Below are positions 41,295-51,029 of a DNA stretch of 64,000 nucleotides, in pieces. The position numbers and the translations under genes were made by a program. The notes under the pieces are model-generated. The model made no database searches, was not told the DNA's origin, and worked only from the letters and a program-made list of their open reading frames with translations. Within the stretch, counting starts at the first letter, position 1. Each line of letters opens with the position of its first letter. Source of the stretch: Maribacter vaceletii (lineage in GTDB: Bacteria > Bacteroidota > Bacteroidia > Flavobacteriales > Flavobacteriaceae); the NCBI RefSeq assembly GCF_003634105.1, contig NZ_RBIQ01000007.1, positions 930,001 through 994,000 on the forward strand, written 5' to 3'.

Positions 41295-43796
41295 ATGAAA
41301 AGAACTTCTATTTATATATCCTCTTTAGTTATCATTTTTTTATTCAGTGCTTTTCAAAAATCTAGTATAGAAAATTCAGCATTTGAACACATCTTTTCTA
41401 AACTAGCCACTTATATTTTTAATGGTGGTCCAGAAAAAGTTTACCTTCAAACAGATAAAGATTTTTATACAAATGGAGAAACTATCTGGTTTAAAGCATA
41501 TTTACTAGATGGTATTACACATTACAAAAGCTCTAAAAGTAAAGTTATTTATGTAGAACTTGTAGATAAAAAAGATAGTATAATTACGCACAAAAAAATT
41601 TATGTTGATGATTTTGCAGCAGGAGACATAAAAATAAATAATAAAATAAAACAAGGTACTTATTTGTTACGCTCCTATACAAAGTATATGCTAAATAAAA
41701 AGGAGCCCGTATTCTTTCAAAAAGAAATTCCAATTTGGACACAAAACATTTTTTCAAATGAACTTTCTAAAAACATACCTACACAAAAAGAAAATATATT
41801 AATAGAACAAAAGACTATAGAGCCTAATTTTCAATTTTTTCCTGAAGGTGGCGATTTAGTTTATGGAATTAAAAGTGTAATAGGGATAAAAGTAACCGAT
41901 TCTATAGGGTCTGGCATAGCATTACAAGGAAAAATAGTAGATCAAGATAATAATATGGTTGTACCTTTTAGAAGCTATTCTTTTGGATTAGGGAGTACTA
42001 GTTTTACACCAGAAGCAACTAAAAAATATTATGCAAGTACTATAGTAAATAATATAGAAAAAAGGTTTCCTCTTCCAAACCCTATTTCAAAAGGATATGT
42101 TTTAACTATAGAAAACAAAGGAGATTATATTAATATACAAGCCAAAACAAATATACCAAATGGTTTAAATGGTACTTTGTTACTCGGACACCTTAGAGGA
42201 ATTACTTTTTTGAAACATATTGAAAAATCTAACCAGAAAAAATCTTTTTCAATAAAGTTAATGTCAAAAGATATTGAAGATGGTGTAGCACAATTTACCT
42301 TATTCACATCAAATGGAGAACCTGTTTGCGAACGTCTTGTTTTTATTGACCATCCAGATAATGATACAAAACTTTCTATAAATACTACTAAAAAAGAGTA
42401 TAACACTAGAGACAAAGTGGCAATAGAAATGGAACTTACAGACGCAAAAGGAAATTTTTTAGATGGCGATTTTTCTATGAGTGTTGTAACTAGTAATAAT
42501 TTAAAAAAAGAAAGTAAAACTATTAAAAGCTGGTTATTATTAAATTCAGATATAGGTGGTACTATTTCTAATGCAAATTATTTTTTTAAAGACAATACAA
42601 ATGCTACAAAATATTTATTAGATGCATTAATGCTAACTCATGGTTGGCGCAGGTTTGTTTGGAAAAATTTATTGAATGATTCTATTATCAAAAAACAACC
42701 ATTTATACCAGAAAAGGGTATTATGATTAACGGACAAACAACCGCATTTAAAAATAGACATCAGCCCAAAAAAACAGATGTAACTATTAGTATATTAGAA
42801 AAAGGAATATACCAAGAAAAAAAGACCACAAATTTACAAGGCAAATTTTCTTTTGGCCCTTTTATTTTTCAAGATAGTGTAAAAGGAGTAATACAAGTAT
42901 CGACTTTAGATAAGGAAAAAGAAAAAGAGATTTCAATTTACATAAAAAACAACCTTCCTAAAATTACAACTAACTATCCTTGGAAAAAACCTGAACAATA
43001 TCCAATTAGTTATGCTCAAGAATATTTAAAAGAAACATACCGTAAAAAAGTAAATGACTTTAAGTACGATCCGCAAGTAACAATGCTAGAGGAGGTAACA
43101 ATTGAAGCCAAGAAAAAAACAAAAAAAGAAATTATAAATGAAAAAATAAATTCTCTTACTATATATGGTTCTCCCGATAATAGATTGTTTGTTGACTCCA
43201 TTCCTGGAACTGAATCTGCCTCTATATTTGACCTGCTTAGGCGTGTGTCTGGTGTAAGAATTTTAGGAAGTTTTCCAAATCAAACGATTCAAATTAGAGG
43301 AGCATCTAGTCTTTCGCTAACTACAGACCCTCTTTTTCTAATTGATGGGAATGAAGTCCCAGGAAATGCTATACAAGGTATGCTTGCTAATGAAGTTATG
43401 TTTATAGATGTTTTAAAAGGTGCTGCTACTGCAATGTATGGTTCAAGAGGTTCTAATGGTGTAATTGCTCTATATACAAGTACAAATGGTGCTTTAGGTT
43501 TTAACACAAATGTAGAACGTTACCCTGGTGTTACTAATTTTGAAATTAAAGGATTCTCTAAAATCAGAGAGTTTTATGTTCCTAATTATAACTCTCCTAA
43601 ACCAGAACACAAAAAACAAGATTATAGGACTACCTTACATTGGGAACCTAATATAAAATTGAAAGGAAAAGACAATTCTGTTGTTAATTTTTATACGGGA
43701 GATAATTTGGGAGAATATTTAATAAAAGTAGAAGGTATAACTACTGATGGAAGAGTTGTTAATAGTACTTATAACTTTAATGTTATAAATAATTAA
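41295..43796 (+). CDS. MG2-domain and TonB-plug-domain envelope protein
   Basis: An 833-residue exported protein (signal MKRTSIYISSLVIIFLFSAFQ). An MG2-type macroglobulin domain lies near the N-terminus (KVYLQTDKDFYTNGETIWFKAYLLDG), more beta domains follow, and a TonB-receptor plug domain sits near 640-735 (FDLLRRVSGVRILGSFPNQTIQIRGASS, DPLFLIDG, IDVLKGAATAMYGSRGSNGVI). No beta-barrel follows, so it is not itself a transport channel; in Bacteroidota such proteins may stabilise or serve barrels in trans. It lies between two copies of the trpS 3' end with no integrase. Function unknown. Confidence 0.82.
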   Translation: MKRTSIYISSLVIIFLFSAFQKSSIENSAFEHIFSKLATYIFNGGPEKVYLQTDKDFYTNGETIWFKAYLLDGITHYKSSKSKVIYVELVDKKDSIITHKKIYVDDFAAGDIKINNKIKQGTYLLRSYTKYMLNKKEPVFFQKEIPIWTQNIFSNELSKNIPTQKENILIEQKTIEPNFQFFPEGGDLVYGIKSVIGIKVTDSIGSGIALQGKIVDQDNNMVVPFRSYSFGLGSTSFTPEATKKYYASTIVNNIEKRFPLPNPISKGYVLTIENKGDYINIQAKTNIPNGLNGTLLLGHLRGITFLKHIEKSNQKKSFSIKLMSKDIEDGVAQFTLFTSNGEPVCERLVFIDHPDNDTKLSINTTKKEYNTRDKVAIEMELTDAKGNFLDGDFSMSVVTSNNLKKESKTIKSWLLLNSDIGGTISNANYFFKDNTNATKYLLDALMLTHGWRRFVWKNLLNDSIIKKQPFIPEKGIMINGQTTAFKNRHQPKKTDVTISILEKGIYQEKKTTNLQGKFSFGPFIFQDSVKGVIQVSTLDKEKEKEISIYIKNNLPKITTNYPWKKPEQYPISYAQEYLKETYRKKVNDFKYDPQVTMLEEVTIEAKKKTKKEIINEKINSLTIYGSPDNRLFVDSIPGTESASIFDLLRRVSGVRILGSFPNQTIQIRGASSLSLTTDPLFLIDGNEVPGNAIQGMLANEVMFIDVLKGAATAMYGSRGSNGVIALYTSTNGALGFNTNVERYPGVTNFEIKGFSKIREFYVPNYNSPKPEHKKQDYRTTLHWEPNIKLKGKDNSVVNFYTGDNLGEYLIKVEGITTDGRVVNSTYNFNVINN

Positions 43797-43805
43797 AAAT
43801 TTATA

Positions 43806-43865
43806 ACAGCAGTTAAAATTGTAGATGATGTATTAAAAAGAGTAAGAACAAAGCTAGGATATTAG
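43806..43865 (+). pseudogene. Remnant of a second trpS 3' end
   Basis: Frame ITAVKIVDDVLKRVRTKLGY followed by TAG corresponds to the trpS C-terminus EKAGKVADGVLKRVRTKLGY. At DNA level 43821-43865 matches 41116-41160 at 42 of 45 positions, with weaker similarity further upstream. The remnant lies 9 nt after the MG2/plug gene and provides the left arm of the terminator of the next gene. Confidence 0.75.
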
Positions 43866-43881
43866 ACTTGTTCTTACTCTT
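43838..43881 (-). terminator. Terminator of the FKBP gene, built partly from the trpS remnant
   Basis: AAGAGTAAGAACAA (43838-43851) pairs with TTGTTCTTACTCTT (43868-43881) over a 16-nt loop. On the minus strand the stem is followed by TTTTTAATA. The left arm lies in the trpS-like remnant, and the intact trpS end at 41160 lacks the matching right arm. Confidence 0.7.
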
Positions 43882-43891
43882 AAAACGTTTT

Positions 43892-44647
43892 TTACTTTTC
43901 AATAGATATTAACTCTATATCAAAAATTAAAGCAGAATAAGGAGGTATAGACCCTCCTGCTCCTCTTTGCCCGTATGCAATATCTTGTGGTATAAACACT
44001 TTCCATTTAGAACCAACAGGCATTAATTGTAAAGCCTCTGTCCAACCTGGAATAACTTGCGACACTCCAAAAACAACAGGCTCCCCTCTTTCTATAGAGC
44101 TGTCAAAAACTTTTTCGTCTATTAATTTTCCTTCGTAATGTACCTTAACCTTATCTGTAGCTACAGGTTTTGCTCCATTGCCTTCTTTAATAACTTCATA
44201 TTGTAAACCACTTTCTGTAGTAACTATCCCTTTTCTTTTAGCGTTTTCAGCTAAAAAAAGATCTCCTGCCTTACTTAACTCTTTTGCTTTCTTTTCTTGA
44301 ATTTTCTGAATAGTATTTTGTACTTCAGAACGGGCTTCTTGTGAAGATAATTTTTCATTTCCGTTAAGTGCATCTTCTAATGCAACCGCAAAAATAGGAT
44401 ACGCTAAAGAATCTATTCCTAATGCCTTTAAATTAGTTCCTATTTCTACTCCAAAAGCATAGCTAAATTTTTGCAGGCTATCTTCTAAGTTTACTGTTTT
44501 AGATTTTTTAATTTTATGTAATTGCGCTTTCATTTCAGTTGCTTCTGACTTTAATTTTGCAACTTCAGCAATTAAATCTTTCTTCTTTTGTGCATAACTA
44601 TTACCACCCACAAGTAGTAATATAGCAACAAGGATAAAATTCTTCAT
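43892..44647 (-). CDS. FKBP-type peptidyl-prolyl cis-trans isomerase, exported
   Basis: A 251-residue protein from the ATG at 44647, chosen for its signal peptide (MKNFILVAILLLVGGNSYA); the longer frame is a non-conserved leader. A coiled dimerisation region (about 20-140; FAVALEDALNGNEKLSSQEA) precedes the C-terminal FKBP domain (VKVHYEGKLIDEKVFDSSIERGEPVVFGVSQVIPGWTEAL, then IPPYSALIFDIELI). It matches the FkpA/FklB/Mip architecture and should fold proteins in the periplasm. Confidence 0.9.
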   Translation of the reverse strand: MKNFILVAILLLVGGNSYAQKKKDLIAEVAKLKSEATEMKAQLHKIKKSKTVNLEDSLQKFSYAFGVEIGTNLKALGIDSLAYPIFAVALEDALNGNEKLSSQEARSEVQNTIQKIQEKKAKELSKAGDLFLAENAKRKGIVTTESGLQYEVIKEGNGAKPVATDKVKVHYEGKLIDEKVFDSSIERGEPVVFGVSQVIPGWTEALQLMPVGSKWKVFIPQDIAYGQRGAGGSIPPYSALIFDIELISIEK

Positions 44648-44880
44648 TTTTATAGTATATTTTGATGCGAAAATAGTTAAAATTAAAAAAGAGAAAACAC
44701 TAATATCATACATTTTACAAAATAGAGAAACAAACCCAATAGTTTGTTTTAAAAAGTGATTAGAATACCCTTTTAAAAAAGACACTAGATTTTCTGTTGT
44801 TTTTTATCCATATAATGCACCTATGAGCATTAGAACACCAATTGATTTAGACATAAAAGACCACTTAGTTTGTAAAAAAA

Positions 44881-45984
44881 CTAAATAGCTTCAAACAATT
44901 TTCCTGGAAGCGGCCTAATAACCCCTTTCATTTCCATATTTAATAATGTAGATGATACTTTATATACAGGAATATTACATTGTAATGCAATAGTGTCTAA
45001 AAGTTGTTTTCCTTCCTTTTGCAAGTAGTTATAAATAGCTTGTTCTTTATCCTCTAATTCTACAAAAAGCTGTTTTTGCACCATTGGGATAGGTTTTTGC
45101 TCTACCTCCCAATCTAATAAATAAATTAAATCTTCGGCAGAAGTTAACATATGTGCCTTTTGTTGTTTTATAAGGTTATTACAACCCAAACTATATTTAT
45201 CTTTTGCTCTTCCTGGAACAGCAAAAACATCTCTACTATAACTATGAGCAATATCTGCAGTAACTAAACTACCTCCTTTATCTGCAGATTCTATAACAAC
45301 TGTAGCCTCTGTCATACCGGCAATTATTCTATTTCTTTTTAAAAAATTTTCTCTTTCAGGATTGCTATTACTCCAGAATTCAGTTAAAAATCCGCCATTT
45401 TTTTCTACCTCAGGAGCAAAACTAGCGTGCTTTTTTGGGTAAATTTGATTTAGTCCATGTGCCAAACAACCAATAGTCTGCAATCCATGTTTTACTGCTG
45501 CTTTTTGTACACAAATATCTACTCCATAAGCAAATCCGCTAACAATTATAGGGTCTAATGGTGCTATTTTTTCAATAAACTCTTCGCAGAAAGCGGTACC
45601 ATAACTCGTAATGTTTCTTGTACCAACTACACTAATAATTTTTCTATTTTCAAGGTCTATTTTTCCTCTTTTAAACAAAAGAATTGGACTATCTATACAG
45701 TGTTTTAAATACGATGGATACTCGGCATTCATAAAATAGCTGTATTCCAGATTATTACGTTTTATATACGCCATTTCGTCTTCTGCAGCTTCTAAATGTT
45801 CTGTATCAAACAAACCTCTTAAAGTGTGTGTGCCAACACCATCAATTTTTAATAAATTTTGCAGTTTTTCTTCAAAAATAGCCTCTGGACTCTCGCAATG
45901 TGCAATTAATTTTTTGGCTGTTATGTCTCCAATATTGGGTATACTTTGTAATCTTAAGATTGCAATTAATTCAGTTGTAGTCAT
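44881..45984 (-). CDS. dprA: DNA-protecting protein DprA
   Basis: A 367-residue protein. An N-terminal SAM/HhH-like region (SIPNIGDITAKKLIAHCESPEAIF) is followed by the Rossmann-type DprA core (KIISVVGTRNITSYGTAFCEEFIEKIA, IIVSGFAYGVDICVQKAA, ERENFLKRNRIIAGM, DVFAVPGRAKD) and a C-terminal winged helix. DprA loads RecA on incoming single-stranded DNA during natural transformation. Divergent from the HU/SPOR gene. Confidence 0.94.
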   Translation of the reverse strand: MTTTELIAILRLQSIPNIGDITAKKLIAHCESPEAIFEEKLQNLLKIDGVGTHTLRGLFDTEHLEAAEDEMAYIKRNNLEYSYFMNAEYPSYLKHCIDSPILLFKRGKIDLENRKIISVVGTRNITSYGTAFCEEFIEKIAPLDPIIVSGFAYGVDICVQKAAVKHGLQTIGCLAHGLNQIYPKKHASFAPEVEKNGGFLTEFWSNSNPERENFLKRNRIIAGMTEATVVIESADKGGSLVTADIAHSYSRDVFAVPGRAKDKYSLGCNNLIKQQKAHMLTSAEDLIYLLDWEVEQKPIPMVQKQLFVELEDKEQAIYNYLQKEGKQLLDTIALQCNIPVYKVSSTLLNMEMKGVIRPLPGKLFEAI

Positions 45985-46088
45985 TTATAATTAATGGTTA
46001 GTTATTCACAAAATACCGAAAATATAATGTTAATAAAAAGTTATGAGAAGAGTTTCCAAGAATCTATTTTTTTACAATCTTTGTAGGG

Positions 46089-47066
46089 ATGGTATTAGAA
46101 CACTATATAAGCGATTTACTATACAGATATAACTGTGTGGCAGTTCCAAATTTTGGAGCTTTTTTAACTCAAAAAAGAAATGCCAAATTGGTAGAGGAAA
46201 GTAATACTTTTTATCCGCCAGCTAAAGAGATTTCTTTTAACAGACAGTTAACCACTAATGATGGTTTATTGGTTTCTTACATTGCTGAGGCAGAAAAATC
46301 TACTTACGAAGCTATTCTTACTAAAATTGAAGCTGCAGTTACAGATTGGACAGAAGAACTTACTAATAACAAGACACTTTTCCTTGAAAATATTGGGGAA
46401 CTAACTTTAAACGCTGAAGAAAAAATTATATTTAAACCATTAGAGAAAGTAAATTATTTAACTAGTTCTTTTGGTCTTACATCTTTTAATTCTGCAGCTG
46501 TAACAAGAGAAGTTTTAAAAGAAGAAGTTGCGCAGTTAGAAGAGACCATTCCTTTTATTATTACTCCTGAAAAAAGAGAAACAACTTCTTTTAGACCATA
46601 TTTAAAATATGCTGCAATATTTTTACTTGCTTTATCTACAGGTTTAACCGTTTATAGAGGATATAAGCAATCTGAAACTACAAAACAATTAGTACAACAA
46701 GAAGCACAAAACAGAGTTTCTAAACACATACAAGAAGCTACGTTTTTTGAATCTTCTCCGCTAGAGCTACCTTCTATCACATTAGATGCAACTACTGCTA
46801 TTAAGAATGTTATACATGATGATTTGGATAAAAACCAAACGGTACATTATATAGTTGCTGGTGCATTTAGATACAAAACTAATGCAGAGAAAAAAATTAG
46901 ACAGCTTAAAAGACGTGGGTATAATGCTTCTTATTTTGGTACAAATGCACATGGTCTACACATGGTATCTTATGACCATTTTACGGATACAGAAAAAGCT
47001 TTAGAAACATTAAAACAAGTAAAGCATAACCACTCTAAAGATGCTTGGTTATTTTCTGCTAGATAG
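46089..47066 (+). CDS. HU-CCDC81 and SPOR domain membrane protein
   Basis: A 325-residue protein. Residues 1-140 match the two bacterial HU-CCDC81 domains (HYISDLLYRYNCVAVPNFGAFLTQKRNAKL, ISFNRQLTTNDGLLVSYI). One TM lies at about 171-187. The C-terminal SPOR domain (VHYIVAGAFRYKTNAEKKIRQLKRRGYNASYFG) binds denuded peptidoglycan glycans at division septa. It links a cytosolic DNA-binding-like part to the cell wall. An AATCTTTG box (46076-46083) ends only 5 nt before the ATG. Confidence 0.88.
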   Translation: MVLEHYISDLLYRYNCVAVPNFGAFLTQKRNAKLVEESNTFYPPAKEISFNRQLTTNDGLLVSYIAEAEKSTYEAILTKIEAAVTDWTEELTNNKTLFLENIGELTLNAEEKIIFKPLEKVNYLTSSFGLTSFNSAAVTREVLKEEVAQLEETIPFIITPEKRETTSFRPYLKYAAIFLLALSTGLTVYRGYKQSETTKQLVQQEAQNRVSKHIQEATFFESSPLELPSITLDATTAIKNVIHDDLDKNQTVHYIVAGAFRYKTNAEKKIRQLKRRGYNASYFGTNAHGLHMVSYDHFTDTEKALETLKQVKHNHSKDAWLFSAR

Positions 47067-47155
47067 TAACTAATTCTTTCCTATTTTAAACAAATACTAT
47101 TCTATATAAAGCATTTTGGTTATAATACTTTATATATAAGCTCAGTATAAGAATG

Positions 47156-47163
47156 TATCTTTG
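47156..47163 (+). promoter_or_regulatory. Putative -7 element of the acyl-CoA thioesterase gene
   Basis: TATCTTTG matches TAnnTTTG, 15 nt before the ATG. No convincing TTG at the -33 distance. Confidence 0.4.
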
Positions 47164-47178
47164 TAAAAAATACATTGC

Positions 47179-47694
47179 ATGCAATCTAAAAAACCTAGTG
47201 ACTCTAGAACACAAATGACAGATATGGTTTTACCAAGTGAAACCAACCCTTTAAACAATCTTTTTGGCGGAGAATTATTAGCACGTATGGATAGAGCTGC
47301 AAGTATTGCTGCAAGGAGACACAGTAGAAGAATTACTGTTACTGCATCTGTAAATCATGTTGCGTTTAACCAAGCTGTTCCTGTTGGAAGTGTTGTAACT
47401 GTAGATGCTGCCGTATCTAGAGCGTTTAATAGCTCAATGGAAGTATATATAGATGTTTGGATGGAAGATAGGTTTAGTGGCGAACGCACAAAAGCCAATG
47501 AGGCTATTTACACTTTTGTTGCTGTTGATGAAACAGGAAAACCAACGAAAGTACCCGAACTAAAACCAGAAACAGAACTTGAAAAGGAGCGTTTTAACGG
47601 CGCTTTGCGAAGAAAACAACTTAGTCTTGTATTGGCGGGCAAAATGAAGCCTAAAGACGCCACAGAGCTACGTGCGTTGTTTATGGAGCAGTAG
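47179..47694 (+). CDS. Hotdog-fold acyl-CoA thioesterase
   Basis: A 171-residue YciA-like thioesterase that hydrolyses acyl-CoAs in the cytoplasm. The early MVLPSETNPLNNLFGGELLARMDRAASIAARRHSRR holds the catalytic Asn/Asp region of the family, and VTASVNHVAFNQAVPVGSVVTVDAAVSRAFNSSMEV the core strands. It converges with the hydrolase-OsmC gene. Acyl chain preference unknown. Confidence 0.88.
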   Translation: MQSKKPSDSRTQMTDMVLPSETNPLNNLFGGELLARMDRAASIAARRHSRRITVTASVNHVAFNQAVPVGSVVTVDAAVSRAFNSSMEVYIDVWMEDRFSGERTKANEAIYTFVAVDETGKPTKVPELKPETELEKERFNGALRRKQLSLVLAGKMKPKDATELRALFMEQ

Positions 47695-47716
47695 CAAACA
47701 AAATAAATTTTAGTAA

Positions 47717-48934
47717 TTACAAAACTGTAGTATTAATAATAACTTCACTTTGTAATGTTTTGTGAACGGGACATTTGCTTGCAATTTCTTTTAGTCTAAT
47801 AATCTGTTTATCGTCTAAATTGCCAACAAACTTTAGTTTCTTTTCTAAATAATCAAATCGTGTTGGCTTATCTACAGCTAAACCTAAATCATCACTATGT
47901 TTTTTAGAATACGTTATGTATACAAATACTTCTTGTAAATCCCACTTTTTACGCTCTGCATACATTTTTAATGTCATTACGGTACATGCTGCTAAACCTG
48001 CACTTAAAAAATCATAAGGAGAAGGGCCAAAATCATCACCGCCAACACTCTCTGGTTCATCTGCAATAAAAGAGTGTTTTTTGGTTTGGATAGATGTTGC
48101 AAAATTATCTTCTAGTAAATTTAAATGCCCAACAAGCTGTTCTCCTTCTGTAGAAATCATTTCATTTTCTTCTTGCCGAAAATAACGTTGTGCCCAAGAG
48201 CCAATTAAACTACCAACATACAAACTATCTTTAGCATTAGTTAATAAATGGTCTGCATCATCTAAACTAACAAAACTCTTAGGGTGGTGCGCATTATGAT
48301 AAATTTGCTGTGCATTATCAACACCTACAATAGTATCTATAGGCGAATGCATTACTAAAATAGGCTTACGTAATTTTTTAGTTATTTCTGGTAAATTGGT
48401 TTTTTTAAAGTTATCTACAAACTCCTGATTTATTCTAAAAGGCCTTCCTCCTATATGTACTTTTACCTCTCCCTTTTCTTTAATTTCTTCAGGATCATGA
48501 GAAAATAAATGGGTTACATGTTCTACAGTTGCAGGCGCACCAATAGTGGCAACAGCCTTAATATTATCTAGTTTATAAGAAGCAACAATAGCTGCCGCTC
48601 CTCCCAAAGAATGCCCAATCAATAAACTCGGAGCTTTATACTCTTTGGTTATAAATGTATTTACCGCTAATAAGTCTTCTACATTTCCTGAAAAATGACT
48701 ATCTGCAAATTCCCCCTCGCTTCTACCCAAGCCCGTAAAATCGAACCGAATAACTCCAAAACCATGATTGGTTAAAGCCCTACTAATATTCTTTACCGCA
48801 CTTAATGTACTATTACAAGAAAAACAATGTGCAAAAATTGCGTAGTCATTAGGCTTCTGATTGGCAGGTAATTCTAAGTGTGCCTGAAGTTTAAATCCTT
48901 TATTATTTATAATCTTTAGTTTAATGCTTTTCAT
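47717..48934 (-). CDS. Fused alpha/beta hydrolase and OsmC-like protein
   Basis: A 405-residue two-domain protein. Residues about 1-250 are an alpha/beta hydrolase with nucleophile motif GHSLGG, Asp in HSPIDTIVG and His in DDADHLL. Residues about 270-405 are an OsmC/Ohr-like domain with a peroxidatic-type Cys in [15 protein letters not shown] and a second in KCPVHKTL. Such fusions are known in several bacteria and are thought to couple hydrolysis to thiol peroxidase or detoxification chemistry. Substrate unknown. Confidence 0.88.
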   Translation of the reverse strand: MKSIKLKIINNKGFKLQAHLELPANQKPNDYAIFAHCFSCNSTLSAVKNISRALTNHGFGVIRFDFTGLGRSEGEFADSHFSGNVEDLLAVNTFITKEYKAPSLLIGHSLGGAAAIVASYKLDNIKAVATIGAPATVEHVTHLFSHDPEEIKEKGEVKVHIGGRPFRINQEFVDNFKKTNLPEITKKLRKPILVMHSPIDTIVGVDNAQQIYHNAHHPKSFVSLDDADHLLTNAKDSLYVGSLIGSWAQRYFRQEENEMISTEGEQLVGHLNLLEDNFATSIQTKKHSFIADEPESVGGDDFGPSPYDFLSAGLAACTVMTLKMYAERKKWDLQEVFVYITYSKKHSDDLGLAVDKPTRFDYLEKKLKFVGNLDDKQIIRLKEIASKCPVHKTLQSEVIINTTVL

Positions 48935-49003
48935 AATTTTCCATGCTTTGCTTAGGAATTAAGTAGTCGTAAAAAGAAAATAAAAATTACTAAAGCAGGA
49001 AAA

Positions 49004-50239
49004 CTACAGCTGATACACCCATTCCTCTGGGTTTAACCTAGCTGTATCTTGGTATAGATAAAATTTAAGGCGTGTTTGTCCGTTAGACCGATTGGTATAA
49101 ATGGTGCCAAGCTCTTGTTTTGCAGTTACCTTATCGCCCTTTTTTACATATAATTCCGATAAATTATAATACGTACTTATAAAATTACCGTGTTTTATTT
49201 GTACCCCTTTATTACCACCAGGAACTGCAAGTATTGCAATAACTTCTCCTTCAAAAATAGACCTTGCTTTAGCGCCTTCATCTGTAGCTATAATTACACC
49301 ATTACTCTGGTGTTTTATTCCAGGGTAAACTGCATCTTTATAAATTCCAAATCCTTGACTTTTAATACCTTTCTCTACAGGCCAAATTAGTTTTCCTTTA
49401 TTTGCAGAAAAATTATTTGCAACCGTAGTTGCTTCAGGTGTTAGTATAAACTTAGCAGAAGAGCTCTTTGCCTTTTTTCCTATTTTTTTATTAGACGCAA
49501 CAATGGCTTTACGTATTAGATTTTCTATTTGTTTATCTATTTTACGAGCTTCCTTTTTCTTCTTATTTATGACACTAGTATATTTGCTTTCATTTTTTCT
49601 AATACTACTAAGAAGCTCTTTCTGCGCTTTTATTTCTCCAAAAAGTTTGTTTTTAGCTTTTCTGTTTTGGGCAATTAAAACTTCCTTTACCTTTCGCTCT
49701 TCATTTAGGTCTTTATTAAGTAATGCTAATTCTTCTGTTTTAGCAGCTATTTGTAACCCTTGTTCTTTACGGTATTCTGTATACTGTTGCATATACTGTA
49801 AACGCTTAAAAGCTTGATAAAAGTTAGTAGAAGACAATAAAAATAGCAATCTACTTTGTTGGGATTTATTTTGATAGGATTTTTGAATCATGGAAGCATA
49901 AGCATCCTTAACCTCTTTTAATTCTTTATTTAGTTTAGAAATGCTTCTAATATTAGCATTAATCTTGCGATTTAGTAAATTAGATTGCTGATTTGTAACT
50001 CGTATTAATTGCTGACGAACGCTAATCTTCTTATCCAAAGCTTCCATCTGATCCAACACATTTCCTTTTTCTTTTTTTTCAGCAAAAAGCAATCTATTTA
50101 TATCTAATATCTCTTTTTGTAATTTTTCTCTTTTGGCTTCTAAAGATTTTTGCTCATTTGTTTGCCCATAGGTTATGGTAACTGAACTAACAGTTATTAT
50201 AACAACTAAAATTAGTTTAAAAAAGAAATTATTTCCCAT
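49004..50239 (-). CDS. EnvC-like murein hydrolase activator, degenerate LytM domain
   Basis: A 411-residue exported protein: signal peptide 1-26, long coiled coil at about 27-255, C-terminal LytM/M23 domain at about 280-411. The zinc ligands are largely lost: YYNL (357-360) stands where active enzymes have Y-x-H-L, and QTRLKFYLY (388-396) replaces G-P-H-L-H-F-E. This fits the EnvC model, in which the domain activates amidases instead of cutting. Coupled to the DUF4292 gene by an 11-nt overlap. Confidence 0.88.
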   Translation of the reverse strand: MGNNFFFKLILVVIITVSSVTITYGQTNEQKSLEAKREKLQKEILDINRLLFAEKKEKGNVLDQMEALDKKISVRQQLIRVTNQQSNLLNRKINANIRSISKLNKELKEVKDAYASMIQKSYQNKSQQSRLLFLLSSTNFYQAFKRLQYMQQYTEYRKEQGLQIAAKTEELALLNKDLNEERKVKEVLIAQNRKAKNKLFGEIKAQKELLSSIRKNESKYTSVINKKKKEARKIDKQIENLIRKAIVASNKKIGKKAKSSSAKFILTPEATTVANNFSANKGKLIWPVEKGIKSQGFGIYKDAVYPGIKHQSNGVIIATDEGAKARSIFEGEVIAILAVPGGNKGVQIKHGNFISTYYNLSELYVKKGDKVTAKQELGTIYTNRSNGQTRLKFYLYQDTARLNPEEWVYQL

Positions 50240-51026
50240 TATTCTTTAGTACAATCTCATCAAAACCTTTTGGTATTTTATATGGAAAATTAAGGCTTCT
50301 ATTAAACTCCATATTCCTATACTCTAAATCTATGGTATTGGTTACTTCCTCATCTATAGCAGTAATAATTACAGAATTTGGTATTACTCTGTTTTGTATT
50401 TTTTGATAATTTTTATAATCAATCTCTAATACTCTTTTCTTTAAAGGTTGAGAGAGTTGTTGTGTAGATATTTTAAAATTAGTGGGCTCTATTGTAAAAA
50501 GTGTTTTAAATAAATTACCTGCTTTACGTGGTTTTAATTGGTAGTTTTTATCTGCTATAGAAGCATTGTATTTCTCCTTACGCAAATCAAAAATTGCTTG
50601 CCCAACTAGTAAATCTTGTACTTTTTCAAAATTTAATTCGGTTCCTAATAAGTTACTTAAATAAGAGAAATTACCATCAAAATACTCATTCTGCAGTTTA
50701 TTATAGAAAGATACTCTGCTTGGTGTTATGTATACTTTTACCATACCAAGTGGAGCACTCATCCAAATGGCTTTGTCTTTTTCCATGCGCAAACTAACCG
50801 ATACTCCTTGGGAAGATTCCCCGTCAGAATAGTTAATTTTCATCTTACCACTTAAAGTCTTAAAATCTATATGGTTTTGGTAATGCGTTTTTATAATGGC
50901 CTTAGCAGAAAGGTTTTCATTTATACTACCATCTGTTACAACTTTATTGGTTTTACATGAAAAAACAAATAGAAAACCAATACTTAGTATAGTGTATTTA
51001 ATAAATTGCTTTGTGGAATGCATCAT
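50229..51026 (-). CDS. DUF4292-type lipoprotein
   Basis: A 265-residue lipoprotein (MMHSTKQFIKYTILSIGFLFVFSC, lipobox FVFSC). The mature part has the LolA/LolB-like beta rhythm of the DUF4292 family (KTLSGKMKINYSDG, MSAPLGMVKVYITPSRVSFYNKLQNEYFDG, NLLGTELNFEKVQDLLVG). It lies between a TPR protein (3 nt) and the EnvC-like gene (overlap), a block typical of Bacteroidota. A role in outer-membrane lipoprotein or lipid transfer is suspected, not shown. Confidence 0.82.
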   Translation of the reverse strand: MMHSTKQFIKYTILSIGFLFVFSCKTNKVVTDGSINENLSAKAIIKTHYQNHIDFKTLSGKMKINYSDGESSQGVSVSLRMEKDKAIWMSAPLGMVKVYITPSRVSFYNKLQNEYFDGNFSYLSNLLGTELNFEKVQDLLVGQAIFDLRKEKYNASIADKNYQLKPRKAGNLFKTLFTIEPTNFKISTQQLSQPLKKRVLEIDYKNYQKIQNRVIPNSVIITAIDEEVTNTIDLEYRNMEFNRSLNFPYKIPKGFDEIVLKNNGK

Positions 51027-51029
51027 ACT

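Noticed and set aside
41295-43796. TonB-dependent outer-membrane receptor
   Set aside because: A plug domain is present but no 22-strand barrel follows; annotated as MG2/plug protein instead.
44822-44885. 21-codon plus-strand ORF next to the dprA stop
   Set aside because: No promoter, no terminator and overlap with the dprA stop; nothing beyond an open frame in AT-rich DNA.
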